Shown: one piece after another, positions 62,014-64,000 of the stretch
Layout of the letters: each line of letters begins with the position of its first letter
How positions within the stretch are numbered: the first letter of the stretch is position 1
DNA from: Gavia stellata
Taxonomy: Eukaryota > Chordata > Aves > Gaviiformes > Gaviidae
Direction: 5' to 3'
Length of the DNA: 64,000 nucleotides
NCBI RefSeq assembly: GCF_030936135.1
Contig: NC_082606.1
Location: 9,027,312 to 9,091,311, forward strand
Made by a program: the position numbers and the translations under genes
Notes under the pieces: model-generated
Told to the model about the DNA's origin: nothing
Databases searched by the model: none
What the model saw: the letters and a program-made list of their open reading frames with translations, nothing else

Positions 62014-64000
62014 ATGTTTTGTATTTCATTTGAAGACTTTTAGGTTTCTTTTACACTAAACTCTCTCCCATCTCCTAAACTGGCACAGACAGGATAAACT
62101 GATTGACCATATCAAATAGATAACTTAAAAGACAAGCTTTCACCCATCTCACAGAACAACAGCAATTTCAACCCTGAAAGAAACAATGAGGTAGCAGCTA
62201 CCCATGCCTTCCCATATCACCTCTGTGCCTGCATCTGCCTGCCCAATTCTGTCTCTGCATTGGAAACTCCATAGTGGAAGGGCCTGAAGTTTGCATGCTT
62301 CCACCTTTCACACTGAGTCTCCCTGCAGATTCTTCCTCTGATCAAACTGGCTTTTTCCTGGATTGTCTTTGAAAGTTTCTCTCTGCCCAGCCATACTTTA
62401 AGATGGCTACAAAGGCAAGGGCTAAAAAAAAGGAAAACAAAAAAAATCTAATCAAGTCTACCATTATTAATGTTCACTGATTTCACCACTGAGCTCTGGG
62501 TGACCCACTCTGGCCATCTGTCTCTTCTCAAATCTTTTTGTGAAAGCCTGCTATGTACAAATAATATGAGAAAAGGGCTGAGTTTCTATACACCTGCCAA
62601 ATGCAGGTCTTGCACTTTCAACTGCCAGCACTTCATGTAAAATGTACTGCACTAAGCTGGGAACAAATAGATTTATTTAACAAGCGAGTTCAACACAGGG
62701 ATAAATCTGTCAGCCTTAAATCATGTGCAATCTCTCTCTAATGAGAACATGAGACTTTAAGACTATGCAGGATAACTTTCTGCTCAGCTGGTGCTCTAAT
62801 GGGCTGTGATCTTGGCTCTCACAGCAGAGAATCCCTATGAGGCTGAAAAATGGGGGTGTGTGTGGGATCTTACACGCAGAGATGTTGAAGGTCACCGACT
62901 CCAGTAAACTTCCATTTTACTTCTTCCATTTATTTTCTTCTGAAAGTTATTTTCCATGCTCCTATTTAATTTATGACTGGTCTGACTAGGTCAAGTTGAA
63001 AAAGGTTCTATTAATGCCTGAGATGGAAGGATTTATTTTCAGAGAAAAAATGAGAAGCAAATGATTTCTTCGCTAAGGAGTATAAGCACACTAAACTGTG
63101 ATTGTTCTTCTTTGCCTGGGCTCAATTCCACAGGTCACATATCTACTGCATTCAGTACCAACAAGATGGGTCCTGTAAAAAGGAAGGCTTTAATACTCTT
63201 TTCCTCTATGGCCTCCTGCATTTGGTGCTTCTCTGCCAGCATCCCCCTTCATACATGCCTAGATTAGGACTGACCACAGACTCCTAACACATTTTTAAAT
63301 GCCATCTAAACAGCACCGGAGATGTTAGAGCTGCCTACTGCATCACAAAACTCCTCTATAAAGCTTCTCTTTCACTGCCTACTGACTGCTTGCTGTTCCT
63401 TTATAGAATGCCCTGCATCTGTCACTTGCAAATGATCCATCATCTTTCCCTAAAAAAGCCTGAAGAGCAACCTATTTTCTGATTTTTCAGCCACCAGATT
63501 CATCTCAGTATTTGTTCATTTTTGACAGTTCTCCATATGAGTTTGAAGCAGCATATCTTGTTTGTTCAGCACCCCTTTGAAATTATGTTCATTACTGTAG
63601 CTGCACTTTGTCTAAATTGGAGATGTTAACAGCATAAACCCATTGTGGTTTACACTGAAGGAATAAACCCCTCATTTATACTTCAGATCTGTGTTCAAAT
63701 ATACCAAGATTAATACTAATAAAGCTCATCCTGTAGTCAAGCAAGCATAGGCTTAGCCATCTTTCTCACGTAGTTCATACAGTAGCTTTGTTTCAGCTTC
63801 TAACAAGAGCACCGCTGATGATTTTGACTATTTACTTTCTTTCCACTTCTCTTCTGAGTTTCCCAGGTTAGCCTGTACTCAGTCTATTCTCACGCAACAG
63901 AGAAGCTAAGCATTTCAGAAGACAGGCTTTCTAGCTGCTTTGATCATTCTTTATTTCTCAATTATATTATTTAAATGCAAGTTATTGATCATTATAATAC

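Larger units (their letters stand above)
53474..64000 (-). other. Probable MYZAP intron, otherwise unexplained
   Basis: No MYZAP exon upstream of the one at 53,473 was found here. If the gene has the usual coiled-coil exons, this is a single intron longer than 10.5 kb. A strong donor-like GAG|GTAAGTGC on the minus strand at about 58,769 is not preceded by a MYZAP-like open frame. The remnant at 56.2-56.7 kb and the A30 run are listed separately. Confidence 0.55.

Overview
This window looks like AT-rich nuclear DNA from a vertebrate, most likely a bird. The two genes that can be identified are vertebrate genes with ordinary GT-AG introns. Interspersed repeats are sparse, and the clearest ones are CR1-type LINE fragments, which points to Sauropsida. 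The species cannot be named from the sequence. Both genes are read from the minus strand, so transcription runs from high to low coordinates.

Anchored genes. (1) POLR2M (Gdown1, the RNA polymerase II-associated subunit) is complete at 39,586-43,102. Four coding exons join in frame to give 383 residues. Its promoter is a CpG island at about 42,640-43,660 with GABP/ETS-like and YY1-like motifs, and an AATAAA lies 498 bases past the stop codon. (2) The 3' end of MYZAP (myocardial zonula adherens protein) lies upstream at 51,279-53,473: the last three coding exons, 96 residues plus stop. Its earlier exons were not found and probably lie beyond 64,000. Order and orientation match the mammalian MYZAP-(GCOM1)-POLR2M locus. 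The splice phases would allow a GCOM1-type read-through mRNA that joins the penultimate MYZAP exon to POLR2M exon 2.

Layout. 1-39,082 is downstream non-coding DNA with no exon I can support. It holds an L3/CR1-like LINE tail (about 11,560-12,102), a second old LINE-like piece (about 14,590-15,060), a CR1 fragment (about 31,680-31,850), MIR-like SINEs (about 7,800-7,990 and 20,490-20,575), a MITE-like remnant (about 26,990-27,113) and several homopolymer runs. A GC-rich island at 27,310-28,030 contains a 33-bp minisatellite and a strong minus-strand splice donor, so it is a candidate promoter or first exon of an unannotated transcript. Next to it, 28,090-28,560 looks like a conserved non-coding element. 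39,083-43,190 is POLR2M, 43,660-51,278 is the intergenic spacer, 51,279-53,473 is the MYZAP 3' end, and 53,474-64,000 is probably a large MYZAP intron. That last stretch contains an unidentified coding-like remnant at 56,405-56,688, followed by a poly(A) tract.

No CRISPR array, operon, convincing tRNA or rRNA gene, or intact mobile element was seen. The best leads for something undescribed are the read-through architecture, an overlapping upstream ORF in POLR2M, the minisatellite-bearing CpG island and the coding-like remnant at 56.4 kb.
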